Both the position numbers and the translations under genes were made by a program. From Samsonia erythrinae (lineage in GTDB: Bacteria > Pseudomonadota > Gammaproteobacteria > Enterobacterales > Enterobacteriaceae), in assembly GCF_004342665.1 (NCBI RefSeq), contig NZ_SMBY01000014.1:1-64000 (forward strand): a stretch of 64,000 nucleotides of DNA, read 5' to 3'. The notes under the pieces were generated by a model. That model was given only the letters and a program-made list of their open reading frames with translations, ran no database searches and was not told where the DNA came from. Each line of letters opens with the position of its first letter. Within the stretch, counting starts at the first letter, position 1. This document shows, one piece after another, positions 51,312 to 61,442 of the stretch.

Positions 51312-51350
51312 GGCCTCATTTTTCCTTCAGGGAAAACGGGGCCTTATTTT
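51312..51350 (+). terminator. Terminator after the OYE-family gene
   Basis: GGCCTCATTTTTCC and GGGAAAACGGGGCC pair around loop TTCA with one mismatch and wobble pairs, followed by TTATTTT. Confidence 0.7.
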
Positions 51351-51435
51351 AACAGCAGACATGCGTGAGGGAACCTTGCGTGTGAAATATGCCACATCAG
51401 GTGAATTTACGATAAATAGGGGAGTCATGCGGAAA

Positions 51436-51511
51436 TGGTGGGTCGTGCAGGATTCGAACCTGCGACCAATTGATTAAAAGTCAACTGCTCTACCGACTGA
51501 GCTAACGACCC
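51436..51511 (-). tRNA. tRNA-Lys (TTT)
   Basis: A 76-base cloverleaf on the minus strand with encoded CCA, acceptor GGGTCGT and anticodon loop CTTTTAA (anticodon TTT). It is the last gene of the Val-Val-Val-Lys array, matching lysV of the valUXY-lysV array next to gltX in E. coli. Confidence 0.97.
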
Positions 51512-51518
51512 GCAGAAG

Positions 51519-51594
51519 TGGTGGGTGATGACGGGATCGAACCGCCGACCCCCTCCTTGTAAGGGAGGTGCTCTCCCAGCTGAGCTAATCACCC
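51519..51594 (-). tRNA. tRNA-Val (TAC), third in array
   Basis: A 76-base minus-strand tRNA with encoded CCA and anticodon loop CTTACAA (TAC). Its sequence is identical to the two upstream copies. Seven bases separate it from tRNA-Lys. Confidence 0.97.
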
Positions 51595-51639
51595 ACTTCG
51601 TTACTTCACTTTTCCGTAAGAAGACAGCTGGTATGAGAT

Positions 51640-51715
51640 TGGTGGGTGATGACGGGATCGAACCGCCGACCCCCTCCTTGTAAGGGAGGTGCTCTCCCAG
51701 CTGAGCTAATCACCC
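51640..51715 (-). tRNA. tRNA-Val (TAC), second in array
   Basis: A 76-base minus-strand tRNA with encoded CCA and anticodon TAC, identical to its neighbours; spacers of 45 bases lie on both sides. Confidence 0.97.
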
Positions 51716-51760
51716 AATCTCAAATCTTCTTACTCTACACAGCGCGGCACTCGAAAAGAG

Positions 51761-51836
51761 TGGTGGGTGATGACGGGATCGAACCGCCGACCCCCTCCTT
51801 GTAAGGGAGGTGCTCTCCCAGCTGAGCTAATCACCC
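51761..51836 (-). tRNA. tRNA-Val (TAC), first in array
   Basis: A 76-base minus-strand tRNA with encoded CCA and anticodon TAC. It is the promoter-proximal gene of the array, 18 bases after the -10 element at 51854-51859. Confidence 0.97.
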
Positions 51837-51853
51837 CCGCTGTGTGGAGTCGC

Positions 51854-51881
51854 ATTATAGGGATACTTGAATATGAGTCAA
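51854..51881 (-). promoter_or_regulatory. Promoter of the tRNA-Val/Lys array
   Basis: On the minus strand TTGACT (51881-51876), a 16-base spacer and the perfect TATAAT (51859-51854) are followed by the G+C-rich discriminator GCGACTCC, a pattern typical of stringently controlled stable-RNA promoters. Confidence 0.85.
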
Positions 51882-52127
51882 CGCTTTTTAAATCTAAAAT
51901 GGTTGTTCGTTGTAAAATTAGGCAAGGCGCCGTATTTATCGCCGTTGATGCCGCATCCTCGCACAATTTTCCCTACCATCTTGCTTTTTCTGTCGTAATA
52001 AAGGTGCGTGTGGCGCGTTACGGCGTTGAGGAATCGAAGTAGAGTGATAGAATGTTGCCCACTTTTGTTCTCTGAGCTGATGTCGGTTTGTGCCGACAGC
52101 CGTTGCGTAATAAGGCTGTAATCCCAA

Positions 52128-53543
52128 ATGAAAATCAAAACCCGTTTTGCCCCCAGCCCTACTGGCTATCTTCACGTCGGCGGTGCGCGTACCGCACTGT
52201 ACTCTTGGCTATTTGCTCGCCACCATGACGGCGAATTCGTACTGCGTATTGAAGATACCGATTTGGAGCGTTCAACTCAGGATGCGATTGACGCCATCAT
52301 GGATGGTATGAACTGGCTGGGTCTTAACTGGGACGAAGGCCCGTACTACCAGACCAAGCGTTTTGATCGCTATAACGCCGTGATTGACCAGATGCTGGAA
52401 AATGGCACGGCATATAAATGCTATTGCTCGAAAGAACGTTTGGAAGCCCTGCGCGAGCAGCAGATGGAAAATGGCGAAAAGCCGCGTTACGACGGCCATT
52501 GTCGTCACTCCCACGAACACCATGCCGATGACGAGCCGCACGTAGTCCGTTTTCTCAACCCGCAGGACGGTTCCGTCATTTTCAACGACCGCATTCGCGG
52601 GCCGATTGAGTTTAGCAATCAGGAGTTGGATGACCTGATCATCCGCCGTACCGATGGTTCACCGACCTACAATTTCTGTGTCGTTATTGATGACTGGGAT
52701 ATGGAAATCACACACGTCATTCGTGGTGAAGACCATATCAACAACACGCCGCGCCAGATCAATATTCTGAAAGCGCTGGGCGCGCCAGTGCCGGAATATG
52801 CGCATGTGTCGATGATTCTCGGTGATGATGGCAAGAAATTGTCCAAACGTCATGGCGCTGTTGGTGTGATGCAATACCGTGATGACGGCTATCTGCCGGA
52901 AGCGCTGCTGAACTATCTGGTGCGTTTAGGCTGGTCTTCCGGCGATCAGGAAGTCTTCTCTATTGATGAGATGAAAGCCCTGTTCTCGCTTGATGCGGTA
53001 AGCAAGTCTGCGAGCGCGTTTAATACCGAGAAGCTGCAATGGCTGAACCATCATTATATTAACCACCTGCCGGCGGAATATGTGGCGACGCATCTGTCAT
53101 GGCATATCGAGCAGGCTGGGATCGATACCCGTAACGGGCCACAGTTGAGCGAACTGGTCGGTCTGCTGGGTGAGCGTTGTAAGACGCTGAAAGAAATGGC
53201 GGCTTCTTGCCGTTATTTCTATGAAGATTTTGCCGAATTCGATGTCGATGCCGCGAAGAAACATTTGCGTCCGGTTGCACGTCAACCGCTGGAACGCGTT
53301 CGGGAGAAGCTGGCGGCAATAACCGATTGGACGGCGGAAAATATCCATCATGCGATTCAGGGCTCTGCGGATGAACTCGGTCAGGGGATGGGTAAAGTTG
53401 GTATGCCGTTGCGTGTTGCGGTAACGGGAATGGGCCAGTCTCCGGGCGTTGATGTTACTGTGCATGCGGTTGGTCAGCAACGTTCACTGGCGCGTATCGA
53501 TAAGGCGCTGGCGTTCATCGCCGAACGTGAAACCCAGCAGTAA
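52128..53543 (+). CDS. gltX: Glutamyl-tRNA synthetase
   Basis: GltX charges tRNA-Glu with glutamate. The 471-residue class I synthetase has the HIGH-type motif [11 protein letters not shown] near the start, zinc-site cysteines in [10 protein letters not shown] and GHCRHS, and the KMSKS-type motif KKLSKRHG near residue 238. Full anticodon-binding domains follow, in contrast to the short paralogue gluQ at 23577. It is divergent from the tRNA-Val/Lys array. Confidence 0.97.
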   Translation: MKIKTRFAPSPTGYLHVGGARTALYSWLFARHHDGEFVLRIEDTDLERSTQDAIDAIMDGMNWLGLNWDEGPYYQTKRFDRYNAVIDQMLENGTAYKCYCSKERLEALREQQMENGEKPRYDGHCRHSHEHHADDEPHVVRFLNPQDGSVIFNDRIRGPIEFSNQELDDLIIRRTDGSPTYNFCVVIDDWDMEITHVIRGEDHINNTPRQINILKALGAPVPEYAHVSMILGDDGKKLSKRHGAVGVMQYRDDGYLPEALLNYLVRLGWSSGDQEVFSIDEMKALFSLDAVSKSASAFNTEKLQWLNHHYINHLPAEYVATHLSWHIEQAGIDTRNGPQLSELVGLLGERCKTLKEMAASCRYFYEDFAEFDVDAAKKHLRPVARQPLERVREKLAAITDWTAENIHHAIQGSADELGQGMGKVGMPLRVAVTGMGQSPGVDVTVHAVGQQRSLARIDKALAFIAERETQQ

Positions 53544-53574
53544 TCGCTATCGCATAAATCGCATGATAAAAATC

Positions 53575-53602
53575 AGCCCCGGCAGAAAACCGGGGCTTTT
53601 TT
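53575..53602 (+). terminator. Rho-independent terminator after gltX
   Basis: AGCCCCGG (53575-53582) and CCGGGGCT (53590-53597) form an 8-bp stem with loop CAGAAAA, followed by T5. Confidence 0.92.
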
Positions 53603-53616
53603 GTGCGCCATGGGAA

Positions 53617-54501
53617 CTATTGACCGGCGATAGCGACCACTTTGCCGATCGCGTCAGGGATCACGTCGCCGTGCCCTTTGCCGGGGAACAAGATAAAATC
53701 GGTTTTAGTGTCTTGCGCGTTGAGCTGTGCGGCCAACGTTTTGGCTCTTCCCACCATTCTTCTTTGGTCGAGCCATTTTGCCCATTTTTCATCAACAGGT
53801 TTGCTGGTCTGCGTTTTGTCCGGATCATCCTCATTTCCCCCTACGGTGATGGTAATAGACTCTGGGGGCGCGGTGAGCAGCGGCGTTCTGTCTGGAATGA
53901 CCACGCCATTTCCCCACCAGATTGATGGGCTGGCGGCAACGTAGCGCTGAAAGGCATCGGTGTGGTTGAAAAGTGTATAGAGCGTGAATAGTCCCCCAAA
54001 CGAATGGCCCGCAAGCGTTTGTTTTTCCCTGTTGATGGAATAATTCGCCTCTACCCACGGTTTAACTTTGGTTTGCAGGAATTGATAGAACGCTTCAGCC
54101 TCACCCCCCATGGAAAAATCCGGATCGACAGGCGTAGTGGGCGGCGTGTAGTCACGCGTGCGGGAGTACATGTCATAAGGTTGATCAATGGGATAACCGA
54201 TAGCCACAATCAGCGGGGCACGACCATTGGCCGTATTGTAGCTATTTACGGCGAAAGGAAACTGAGCGTTGCCGTCCAGCATATACAATACCGGGTAGCC
54301 GCCTTCCGGCGCGGGTTGGCGGGGGAGCGCAATGAAAACCCGATAGGCATGTTGTGCGTCGCTTTTCATCTCAACGTGTCTGATTTCAAATTGAGCGTTT
54401 GCTTGTTCGGTAATATCAGGAACGGTAAGCTGCGCCCGAACCGGCGAAACGCCAGACGCAGATACCATCAGAGAAAATATAATCATAAGGAAATAGTGCA
54501 T
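53617..54501 (-). CDS. Secreted alpha/beta-hydrolase, IroE/Fes-like esterase
   Basis: The 294-residue protein has a signal peptide (about 1-23, ending VRA) and the esterase-D/Fes fold: YPVLYMLDGNAQFPF, IVAIGYP, the nucleophile elbow GHSFGG near residue 168 and the likely catalytic His in GKGHGDVIP. The family includes IroE, a periplasmic trilactone hydrolase of catecholate siderophores, but related secreted esterases have other substrates. No siderophore genes adjoin it: gltX and tRNA-Ala genes flank it. Function is therefore inferred to family level only. Confidence 0.82.
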   Translation of the reverse strand: MHYFLMIIFSLMVSASGVSPVRAQLTVPDITEQANAQFEIRHVEMKSDAQHAYRVFIALPRQPAPEGGYPVLYMLDGNAQFPFAVNSYNTANGRAPLIVAIGYPIDQPYDMYSRTRDYTPPTTPVDPDFSMGGEAEAFYQFLQTKVKPWVEANYSINREKQTLAGHSFGGLFTLYTLFNHTDAFQRYVAASPSIWWGNGVVIPDRTPLLTAPPESITITVGGNEDDPDKTQTSKPVDEKWAKWLDQRRMVGRAKTLAAQLNAQDTKTDFILFPGKGHGDVIPDAIGKVVAIAGQ

Positions 54502-54674
54502 GTGATGGGCTTATATTCAAAGACAGAAGTGTAACATGACGTGATGATAATAAATCGCGTTATCATTAGCAGCATTTTCTTGTGCTTTTGGCGAGAAAAT
54601 CTCGAAATTGTTGCCCGTTTTTTCTCACCTTTGACGTCTTTTTCAGCGGTTAATCGGATAACCGGATTTAGCCG

Positions 54675-54703
54675 TTGACACTGTTAATCGGGTTTCATAT
54701 TAT
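54675..54703 (+). promoter_or_regulatory. Promoter of the tRNA-Ala pair
   Basis: The perfect TTGACA (54675-54680), a 17-base spacer and TATTAT (54698-54703) are followed by GCGACCC. This near-consensus promoter with a G+C-rich discriminator suits growth-rate-controlled tRNA synthesis. Confidence 0.88.
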
Positions 54704-54750
54704 GCGACCCGTTCGCACAGTACTTGCTATGCGGTAAGTCTGTAAGATAC

Positions 54751-54826
<76 letters not shown>

Positions 54827-54873
54827 AACACTCCCTCTGTTTGGTTGATTATCTTGAACATTCCACAGGTTGT

Positions 54874-54949
<76 letters not shown>

Positions 54950-55078
54950 AATCACCGTGTTATTTCCCGCGTATTTCTGTTTTTTCTGATATTTCCGACA
55001 TAGCATTTTGATGCACGCTTGCCAGACAGTGCTCGGGTTGCCCTCGTATCCGAAGGCAACGAGTTAGGTTGCAGTCGC

Positions 55079-55768
55079 TTACCCCTCTTCCGGGAGTCTC
55101 GGCGTCCAGTCTATGGGAGTCAGCCCTTGCTGTTCGAGCAGTTGATTAGCCTGAGAAAAATGTTTGCAGCCTAAAAAACCGCGGTGCGCCGACAGTGGGG
55201 AAGGGTGCGGCGATTTCAGAACATGATGACGCTGTCGGTCAATGATATTCCCCTTCTTCTGCGCATGCGATCCCCAGAGTAAAAAGACCAGACCGTCCCG
55301 TCGCTCGTTCAGCGCCGCAATCACGCGGTCGGTAAACGTCTCCCATCCCAGATTCGCATGTGAATGCGCGCGTCCGGCTTCAACGGTTAATACCGTGTTG
55401 AGTAGCAGAACGCCTTGTGCAGCCCAGCTCTGTAAAAAGCCATGCGGTGGAATTTCAAAACCGGGGATATCACTCGCAAGTTCTTTATAAATGTTGACCA
55501 GAGACGGCGGCGCGGGTACGCCGGGTCGTACAGAAAATGACAGGCCGTGTGCCTGATTTGGGCCATGATAGGGATCCTGCCCCAGGATGACGACTTTGAC
55601 CTGATGAAGTTCGGTATAGCGAAACGCATTGAAAACATCTTTCTGCGGCGGATAAATAATTTTACCTGCGGCCCGTTCTTTCGCAACAAACTCAAGGGTA
55701 TTAATGAAATAAGGCTGCTGTTTTTCTTGTGCCAGCACGTCATGCCAGGTGAGAGAGGTCGCCATCAT
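55079..55768 (-). CDS. ung: Uracil-DNA glycosylase
   Basis: Ung removes uracil from DNA to start base-excision repair. From ATG 55768 ([11 protein letters not shown]) it has 229 residues, the E. coli length; the adjacent ATG 55765 is equally possible, and a 27-codon upstream extension is not conserved. The water-activating motif [13 protein letters not shown], the [11 protein letters not shown] segment and the leucine-loop [10 protein letters not shown] are present. It is divergent from grcA. Confidence 0.96.
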   Translation of the reverse strand: MMATSLTWHDVLAQEKQQPYFINTLEFVAKERAAGKIIYPPQKDVFNAFRYTELHQVKVVILGQDPYHGPNQAHGLSFSVRPGVPAPPSLVNIYKELASDIPGFEIPPHGFLQSWAAQGVLLLNTVLTVEAGRAHSHANLGWETFTDRVIAALNERRDGLVFLLWGSHAQKKGNIIDRQRHHVLKSPHPSPLSAHRGFLGCKHFSQANQLLEQQGLTPIDWTPRLPEEG

Positions 55769-56141
55769 GCACTCTTTTTTACAGGTTGAATGGTGTTGTA
55801 GGTAGCTTACCGATCTATCACGCGGAGGTAAAACCGTAATGGCCGCCAACGAAATGAAAGGGGGATTTTTCGAAAAAAAATTGAAAATTTACAAAAATAT
55901 TTGTAATCATCCGTGCTGGTAAAATTGATATAAAACAATAAATTGACAGTGGCTAGTCGCTTGGTGGGTTTTATAAATTGATTTAAGTCAAAACCAACTG
56001 GTTGGCAGGCTGGTATATAAGTAAACAACGCTAAGCTTTTTTATATGATCGTTATAAAACATCGCCGTGTTTTGCTGATAGCGATTTTATATAAGCAAGT
56101 TTTTAATTAAGACAATAACACGCCGTTTTACGGAGGTAATT
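55769..56141. other. Intergenic region between ung and grcA
   Basis: A+T-rich, without a gene. It holds the FNR-type promoter of grcA (listed separately) and a leader of about 115 bases ending in the strong ribosome-binding site GGAGGT before the grcA ATG. Confidence 0.7.
55978..56019 (+). promoter_or_regulatory. FNR-activated class II promoter of grcA
   Basis: TTGATTTAAGTCAA (55978-55991) matches the FNR consensus TTGAT-N4-ATCAA at nine of ten positions. TATATA (56014-56019) fits a -10 element; with a start near 56026 the FNR site is centred at -41.5, the class II activating position. E. coli grcA (yfiD) is anaerobically induced by FNR. Confidence 0.8.
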
Positions 56142-56525
56142 ATGGTTACTGGTATTCAAATCACCAAGGCTAATGACAGCGCTCTGATCAATTCCTTCTG
56201 GCTGCTGGATGAAGAGAAATCACAGGCGCGCTGCGTATGCGCTAAATCTGTCTATAGCGAAGATCAAATCGTCCCGATGAGCGATCTGGGACAAATCGAA
56301 TATCGTGAAATTCCGCTGGAAATTAAACCTGAAGTGCGTGTGGAAGGTGGTCAACACCTGAACGTTAACGTTCTGCGCCGCGAGACACTGGAAGATGCTG
56401 TTAAGCACCCGGAGAAATACCCTCAGCTGACCATTCGCGTATCCGGCTATGCTGTGCGTTTCAATTCATTGACGCCAGAGCAGCAGCGTGACGTTATCAC
56501 CCGGACTTTTACAGAAAGTCTGTAA
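56142..56525 (+). CDS. grcA: Autonomous glycyl radical cofactor GrcA
   Basis: GrcA (YfiD) replaces the C-terminal glycyl-radical domain of pyruvate formate-lyase after oxygen damage. The 127-residue protein matches the PflB C-terminus, with [20 protein letters not shown] and the glycyl radical motif RVSGYAVRF near residue 102. It has a strong GGAGGT and its own promoter and terminator. Confidence 0.96.
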   Translation: MVTGIQITKANDSALINSFWLLDEEKSQARCVCAKSVYSEDQIVPMSDLGQIEYREIPLEIKPEVRVEGGQHLNVNVLRRETLEDAVKHPEKYPQLTIRVSGYAVRFNSLTPEQQRDVITRTFTESL

Positions 56526-56560
56526 GTAACGGATTGCGTTTTACTCAGGTATCAAACAGG

Positions 56561-56584
56561 AAGGGAGCTAACGCTCCCTTTTCT
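56561..56584. terminator. Terminator between grcA and srmB
   Basis: AAGGGAGC (56561-56568) and GCTCCCTT (56573-56580) form an 8-bp stem with loop TAAC followed by TTCT, between convergent genes. Confidence 0.8.
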
Positions 56585-56616
56585 GTGCTGTTATTTCTTT
56601 GGTTGTAAAGACCGCT

Positions 56617-57942
56617 TTATTCGCCGGAGGGGGGATTGGTTTTCTGCGTAGGTTGACGCCGTTTACCGATATTTTTGCTGTCGCGATGGCGGACTTTCAC
56701 CTTAACTTTCTCTTTTTCCTTCTCTTTTTTCTCTTTCCGTTTGGCAAGCGCTTTCTTTGACGGTTTACCCGTCGCCGTGGCGTTTGGGGCGCGGGTAACC
56801 GGACGAAGCTCGTCGATGATACGCGGTTTTAGAGGCTCGTTCAGATAGCGGCTGATTTTCCCCAATAACAGATGGTCGTGCGCTTCAACGAAAGAAATGG
56901 CGCAGCCTTTACGGCCCGCGCGACCCGTGCGTCCGATACGGTGGAGATAAGTGTCCGCTGTGCGGGGTAAATCGAAGTTAAAGACGTGACTGACATCATT
57001 AATATCGATACCGCGTGCCGCCACGTCCGTAGCGACCAGCACATTCACGCGTCCATCGCTCAGACGCTTAATCGCTTCGTTGCGTTTGGCCTGCACCATC
57101 TCGCCTTCAAGATAGCAGGCTGTAATGCCCGCTTCACGCAGCCAGGCGACCAGCTCATGCACGCGCTCACGCTTGCGCACAAAGACGATGGAACGCGTAA
57201 CATTCGGTTGTTTTAACTGATGGCAGAGCAGTGCCGTTTTATGTTTGAGATCGTCGGCCCGGTAATACCATTGCAGGATTTTTTTACGCTCCCGGCGAGA
57301 CGGATCGGCTTCGACCTCAACCGGTTCATTAAGCAGACGCTCCGCGAAGTCTCTGATGGCATCGCCTTCCAGCGTCGCGGAAAACAGCAGTGTCTGTTTA
57401 CGCCAGCGAGTTTCTCCGGCGATGTGCTCAATATCCTGTGCGAAGCCCATATCCAGCATCCTGTCTGCTTCATCCAGAATCAGCGTTTCTACCGCCCGGC
57501 AATCAAAGTTTTCTTCTTTAATGTATTGCAGCAGTCGCCCGGTCGTGGCAACGACGATATCCTGATTTTCACTGAACACTTCCGCATGGTTCATGTAAGC
57601 GACGCCGCCGGTGATGGTTGCGATATCCAGATGTGTGTGCGCGGCGAGCGCTCTGGCCTGATCGGCAACCTGCATCGCGAGTTCCCGCGTTGGCGTGAGA
57701 ATCAGAATACGAGGCGGCCCTGACTTTTTACGAGGGAAATCGAGAAGATGTTGCAAAACCGGCAGCAAATAGGCGGCGGTCTTGCCTGTTCCCGTCGGTG
57801 CGGAACCCAGCACGTCGCGGCCTTCCATCGCCGGTGGGATCGCTTCAGCCTGAATGGCGGTCGGGCGCTCGTAGCCCATATCACGCAGGGCATCTAACAG
57901 GCTTTCATCAAGATCGAGCTCGGAAAAATTGGTTACAGTCAT
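56617..57942 (-). CDS. srmB: ATP-dependent RNA helicase SrmB
   Basis: SrmB is a DEAD-box helicase acting early in 50S ribosome assembly. The 441-residue protein has the Q motif, Walker [21 protein letters not shown] in [17 protein letters not shown] in LFSATLEGD and [10 protein letters not shown]. The C-terminal tail is rich in Lys, Glu and Arg, including EKKEKEKEK. It is divergent from trmN6, as in E. coli. Confidence 0.96.
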   Translation of the reverse strand: MTVTNFSELDLDESLLDALRDMGYERPTAIQAEAIPPAMEGRDVLGSAPTGTGKTAAYLLPVLQHLLDFPRKKSGPPRILILTPTRELAMQVADQARALAAHTHLDIATITGGVAYMNHAEVFSENQDIVVATTGRLLQYIKEENFDCRAVETLILDEADRMLDMGFAQDIEHIAGETRWRKQTLLFSATLEGDAIRDFAERLLNEPVEVEADPSRRERKKILQWYYRADDLKHKTALLCHQLKQPNVTRSIVFVRKRERVHELVAWLREAGITACYLEGEMVQAKRNEAIKRLSDGRVNVLVATDVAARGIDINDVSHVFNFDLPRTADTYLHRIGRTGRAGRKGCAISFVEAHDHLLLGKISRYLNEPLKPRIIDELRPVTRAPNATATGKPSKKALAKRKEKKEKEKEKVKVKVRHRDSKNIGKRRQPTQKTNPPSGE

Positions 57943-58070
57943 GGTCTACCTCTGGTTGGGGCGCCGATTATAGACGCATTGGCCGGGTTCTTCACCTGTT
58001 TAAGCAGACAGCGGCGCTTTTCCTGTTCCGATGTTTCACCTATGCTACTGCGGTTTGCATCTGGAATTTT

Positions 58071-58823
58071 ATGTTCATGGGTCATCAGGCGAATAACAAA
58101 CAGACATTGCGTCGGGACGGGTTTACTTTCAAGCGATTCTTCGTCGCGCACGATCGTTGTGCGATGAAAGTCGGGACCGACGGTATTTTATTGGGTGCCT
58201 GGGCGCCGGTATCCGGCGTCGCGCGCATTCTGGATATTGGCTGTGGTTCTGGTCTCATTGCGTTAATGTTGGCGCAACGTACCGGACAGGATGTGCAGGT
58301 TGATGCCGTTGAACTGGATACCGATGCCAGCCAGCAGGCCAGAGAAAACATTGCCGCCTCGCCATGGGCGCCACGGATGACCGTCTATGCTGAGGATGTC
58401 GTGAGTTTTGCGCCCAGACAGTTAACCCGGTATTCGTTGATTGTGAGCAACCCGCCTTATTTCGCACCGGGTGTGGCATGCGGTTCGAATCAGCGTCAGA
58501 TGGCTCGTTATACGACGCGGTTAACGCATGAGACACTGCTGCGCTGTGCCCAACAAATGCTGGCGCCCGAAGGGGTTTTTTGTCTGGTGCTACCGGTTCA
58601 GGTGGCGGACGCTTTTATTTCGCTGGCGCGGCAGCGACATTGGTTCGTTCGGCAACAGCTTTGGGTGTCTGAACAGGAAGGCAGACCAGCTCACCGTATT
58701 TTACTGACGTTATCTTGTGAGGATGGGGAATTCCGGCAGGCTTCGCTGGCGATCCGCGATGCGGAAAAACGCTATTCCGCAGACTTTCAACAACTGACCG
58801 CGGATTTTTATCTCTCTATGTAG
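58071..58823 (+). CDS. trmN6: tRNA1(Val) (adenine(37)-N6)-methyltransferase
   Basis: TrmN6 (YfiC) makes m6A37 in tRNA-Val. The substrate given by the family is the UAC isoacceptor, three copies of which are encoded at 51.5-51.8 kb. From ATG 58071 it has 250 residues, with [25 protein letters not shown] conserved, SAM motif [14 protein letters not shown] and the catalytic NPPY in [13 protein letters not shown] 58077 is an alternative start; GGAA lies five bases before 58071. The long upstream reading frame overlaps srmB and is rejected. Confidence 0.92.
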   Translation: MFMGHQANNKQTLRRDGFTFKRFFVAHDRCAMKVGTDGILLGAWAPVSGVARILDIGCGSGLIALMLAQRTGQDVQVDAVELDTDASQQARENIAASPWAPRMTVYAEDVVSFAPRQLTRYSLIVSNPPYFAPGVACGSNQRQMARYTTRLTHETLLRCAQQMLAPEGVFCLVLPVQVADAFISLARQRHWFVRQQLWVSEQEGRPAHRILLTLSCEDGEFRQASLAIRDAEKRYSADFQQLTADFYLSM

Positions 58824-58870
58824 GGGCAGGTGACTGACCGGATAGTCCCTGCCTGTTGTGCGGCTGTGGA

Positions 58871-60472
58871 TTACGGCGTCAGAATGGTTGGTGACGGCAC
58901 ATCGAACTGCTCCGGATAATCCAGCGTATAGTGCAGGCCGCGGCTTTCTTTCCTTGCCAGCGCACAGCGTATGATGAGTTCAGCGACCTGCACCAGATTA
59001 CGCAGTTCCAGCAAATTGTTGGAAATACGGAAATGGGCGTAGTACTCATCGATTTCCTGCTGGAGCAGATGGATGCGCCGCTGCGCACGCTCCAGTCGTT
59101 TAGTGGTGCGGACAATCCCTACGTAGTCCCACATGAACAGGCGCAGTTCATGCCAGTTATGCTGGATGACGACCTGCTCGTCTGAGTTATCAACCTGACT
59201 CTCATCCCATTCCGGCAGTGTTTTCACGGCGTTGATTTGCGGTAGGCGCCGTAAAATATCTTCGGCAGCCGACCATCCGTAAACGAGACACTCTAGCAGC
59301 GAGTTCGATGCCATGCGGTTTGCCCCGTGCAAGCCGGTATAGCTGACTTCGCCAATGGCGTACAGGCCGTCAAGGTCGGTGCGGCCATTCTGGTCGACCA
59401 TCACGCCGCCGCAGGTGTAGTGTGCCGCCGGTACGATCGGAATCGCTTCGCGCGTCAAATCGATGCCGAGAGACAATAATTTTTCATCGATCGTGGGGAA
59501 ATGCTGTTTGATGAAGTCTTTCGGTTTGTGGCTGATGTCCAGATACATACAGTCTGCGCCGAGTCGTTTTATTTCATGGTCAATCGCTCTGGCGACGACA
59601 TCGCGTGGCGCCAGTTCGCCTCTGGCATCGAAATCAGGCATGAAGCGCGTGCCGTCAGGACGCTTAAGATAGGCGCCTTCGCCGCGCAGCGCTTCCGTAA
59701 GCAGAAAGTTGCGCGCCTGCGGGTGAAACAGGCAGGTCGGGTGAAATTGATTGAATTCCAGATTCGCCACCCGGCACCCGGCGCGCCAGGCCATCGCGAT
59801 GCCATCGCCCGAAGAGATATCGGGATTGGTGGTGTATTGATAAACCTTGGACGCGCCGCCAGTCGCCAGCACCACCGTCTTCGCCCGGCATGACTCCACG
59901 CGCTCCCGTTCACGGTTCCATATATAAGCGCCAACAATCCGACGCGTACCGGGCAGACCCAGCTTATTCGAGGTGATCAGATCGACAGCGTTACAGCGTT
60001 CCATTATTTGAATATTCGGATGGGCGAGCACCTTGTGCACCAGCGTGGTTTCCACCTCTTTCCCGGTGGCATCCGCAGAGTGCAGGATCCGGCGGTGGCT
60101 ATGTCCTCCTTCGCGCGTGAGGTGATAACGCTCTTCGCCGCTGGTGCTGGTTTCTGTATCAAATGACACGCCTTGGTCGATAAGCCATTGCACGCAGTGT
60201 TTGGCGTTGCTGGCGATAAATTCGACGGCGTCTCGCTCACACAGGCCATCACCGGCGATTAGGGTATCTTCAATATGGGATTCAATCGTGTCGGTTTCAT
60301 CGAAGACTGCCGCGATACCGCCCTGAGCATAAAATGTCGCGCCTTCATTGAGCGGACCCTTGCTCAAGACCATCACCTGAGTTTGTGAAGCCAGACGCAG
60401 TGCCAGCGAAAGCCCGGCAGCACCGCTGCCAATGATTAAAACATCACAGACGTATTCAGTGGTTGTTTGCAT
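58871..60472 (-). CDS. nadB: L-aspartate oxidase
   Basis: NadB oxidises aspartate to iminoaspartate, the first step of de novo NAD synthesis. The start at 60472 ([12 protein letters not shown]) gives 533 residues, near E. coli (540). The FAD dinucleotide-binding motif is [16 protein letters not shown]. Active-site segments [30 protein letters not shown], and [22 protein letters not shown] are shared. It is divergent from rpoE. Confidence 0.96.
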   Translation of the reverse strand: MQTTTEYVCDVLIIGSGAAGLSLALRLASQTQVMVLSKGPLNEGATFYAQGGIAAVFDETDTIESHIEDTLIAGDGLCERDAVEFIASNAKHCVQWLIDQGVSFDTETSTSGEERYHLTREGGHSHRRILHSADATGKEVETTLVHKVLAHPNIQIMERCNAVDLITSNKLGLPGTRRIVGAYIWNRERERVESCRAKTVVLATGGASKVYQYTTNPDISSGDGIAMAWRAGCRVANLEFNQFHPTCLFHPQARNFLLTEALRGEGAYLKRPDGTRFMPDFDARGELAPRDVVARAIDHEIKRLGADCMYLDISHKPKDFIKQHFPTIDEKLLSLGIDLTREAIPIVPAAHYTCGGVMVDQNGRTDLDGLYAIGEVSYTGLHGANRMASNSLLECLVYGWSAAEDILRRLPQINAVKTLPEWDESQVDNSDEQVVIQHNWHELRLFMWDYVGIVRTTKRLERAQRRIHLLQQEIDEYYAHFRISNNLLELRNLVQVAELIIRCALARKESRGLHYTLDYPEQFDVPSPTILTP

Positions 60473-60697
60473 GATCGTGCCTTGGATGCCAAAAAAGAAG
60501 GGGAAACCGGATGTTAGCACCCAATGTTCGATTGCTGTATTGGTTTTTCGCCTTGTCCGTGCGTTATAACTAAGCGCACAAGAGTCATGGCGGAATCGTG
60601 CGAATATCTGGGATTTGTCGTATTATTTCGCAAAGGCGACACGGCCCGAGTTGGACCTAATACGTGATGGCGCTAAGCAAAAGGAAAATGATAGCCC

Positions 60698-60725
60698 GGA
60701 ACTTTATGTGATATATCGGCTCTAA
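60698..60725 (+). promoter_or_regulatory. Autoregulated sigma-E promoter of rpoE
   Basis: The perfect GGAACTT (60698-60704), a 16-base spacer and TCTAA (60721-60725) match the sigma-E consensus. It lies 84 bases before rpoE, as expected for autoregulation. Confidence 0.85.
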
Positions 60726-60743
60726 CAGGGGCTTGCTCTAAGT

Positions 60744-60812
60744 ATGATTCATATAGCTGGCAGTACTATTTTACGTGTGGAGAACGGTTTGAGGAGAGAT
60801 TACCTCGGATGA
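60744..60812 (+). CDS. Candidate rpoE leader peptide (RseD-like), 22 codons
   Basis: A short reading frame starts at ATG 60744 (MIHIAGSTILRVENG...) and its TGA overlaps the rpoE ATG as ATGA. A translated leader coupled to rpoE (rseD) is reported in E. coli; from memory its C-terminus is similar, which I cannot verify here. The frame is closed upstream by TAA inside the sigma-E -10 element, so it cannot be longer with this transcript. The AGGAGAG before rpoE lies within this ORF. No strong ribosome-binding site precedes its own ATG. Confidence 0.45.
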   Translation: MIHIAGSTILRVENGLRRDYLG

Positions 60813-61384
60813 GCGAGCAACTGGCGGATCAAGTTCTGGTCGAGCGGGTCCAGAACGGCGATCAAAAATCGTTTAACTTGTTGGTCGTTCGTTATCAGCA
60901 TAAGGTGGCGAGCCTGGTATCGCGGTATGTCCCACAAGGGGATGTGCCGGATGTCGTGCAGGAGTCATTTATTAAAGCGTATCGCGCGTTGGAATCATTC
61001 CGCGGCGATAGCGCATTCTATACCTGGTTATACCGTATCGCGGTGAATACGGCCAAAAATTATCTGGTCGCTCAGGGGCGTCGCCCGCCGTCCAGCGACA
61101 TTGACGCCAACGATGCGGAAAACTATGAAAATGCAGGCGCACTGAAAGAAATATCGAACCCTGAGAATTTAATGTTGTCTGAGGAGTTAAGAAGTATCGT
61201 TTTCCGAACTATCGAGTCTTTACCGGAAGATTTGCGTTTGGCGATTACGCTGCGCGAATTGGATGGTTTAAGCTACGAAGAGATCGCTGTCATTATGGAT
61301 TGTCCCGTAGGCACCGTTCGTTCTCGCATTTTTCGAGCGCGGGAAGCGATTGATAATAAAGTACAACCGCTTATTCAGCGTTAG
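60809..61384 (+). CDS. rpoE: RNA polymerase sigma factor RpoE (sigma-E)
   Basis: Sigma-E directs the envelope stress response. The 191-residue ECF sigma factor has region 2 (FNLLVVRYQHKVASLVSRYV and DVVQESFIKAYRAL) and region 4 with the helix-turn-helix LDGLSYEEIAVIMDCPVGTVRSRIFRAR. GAGGAGAG lies 11 bases upstream of the ATG. It heads rpoE-rseA-rseB-rseC. Confidence 0.97.
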   Translation: MSEQLADQVLVERVQNGDQKSFNLLVVRYQHKVASLVSRYVPQGDVPDVVQESFIKAYRALESFRGDSAFYTWLYRIAVNTAKNYLVAQGRRPPSSDIDANDAENYENAGALKEISNPENLMLSEELRSIVFRTIESLPEDLRLAITLRELDGLSYEEIAVIMDCPVGTVRSRIFRAREAIDNKVQPLIQR

Positions 61385-61442
61385 TCTGGGTTTCAGCTAT
61401 CTGCGTGAATAATGATGGATTTGACAAGGTAAGGGTATCGGT

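Noticed and set aside
51767-52042. Frame starting MMTGSNRRPPPCKGG
   Set aside because: It begins in a tRNA-Val gene and is a well-known spurious translation of tRNA sequence.
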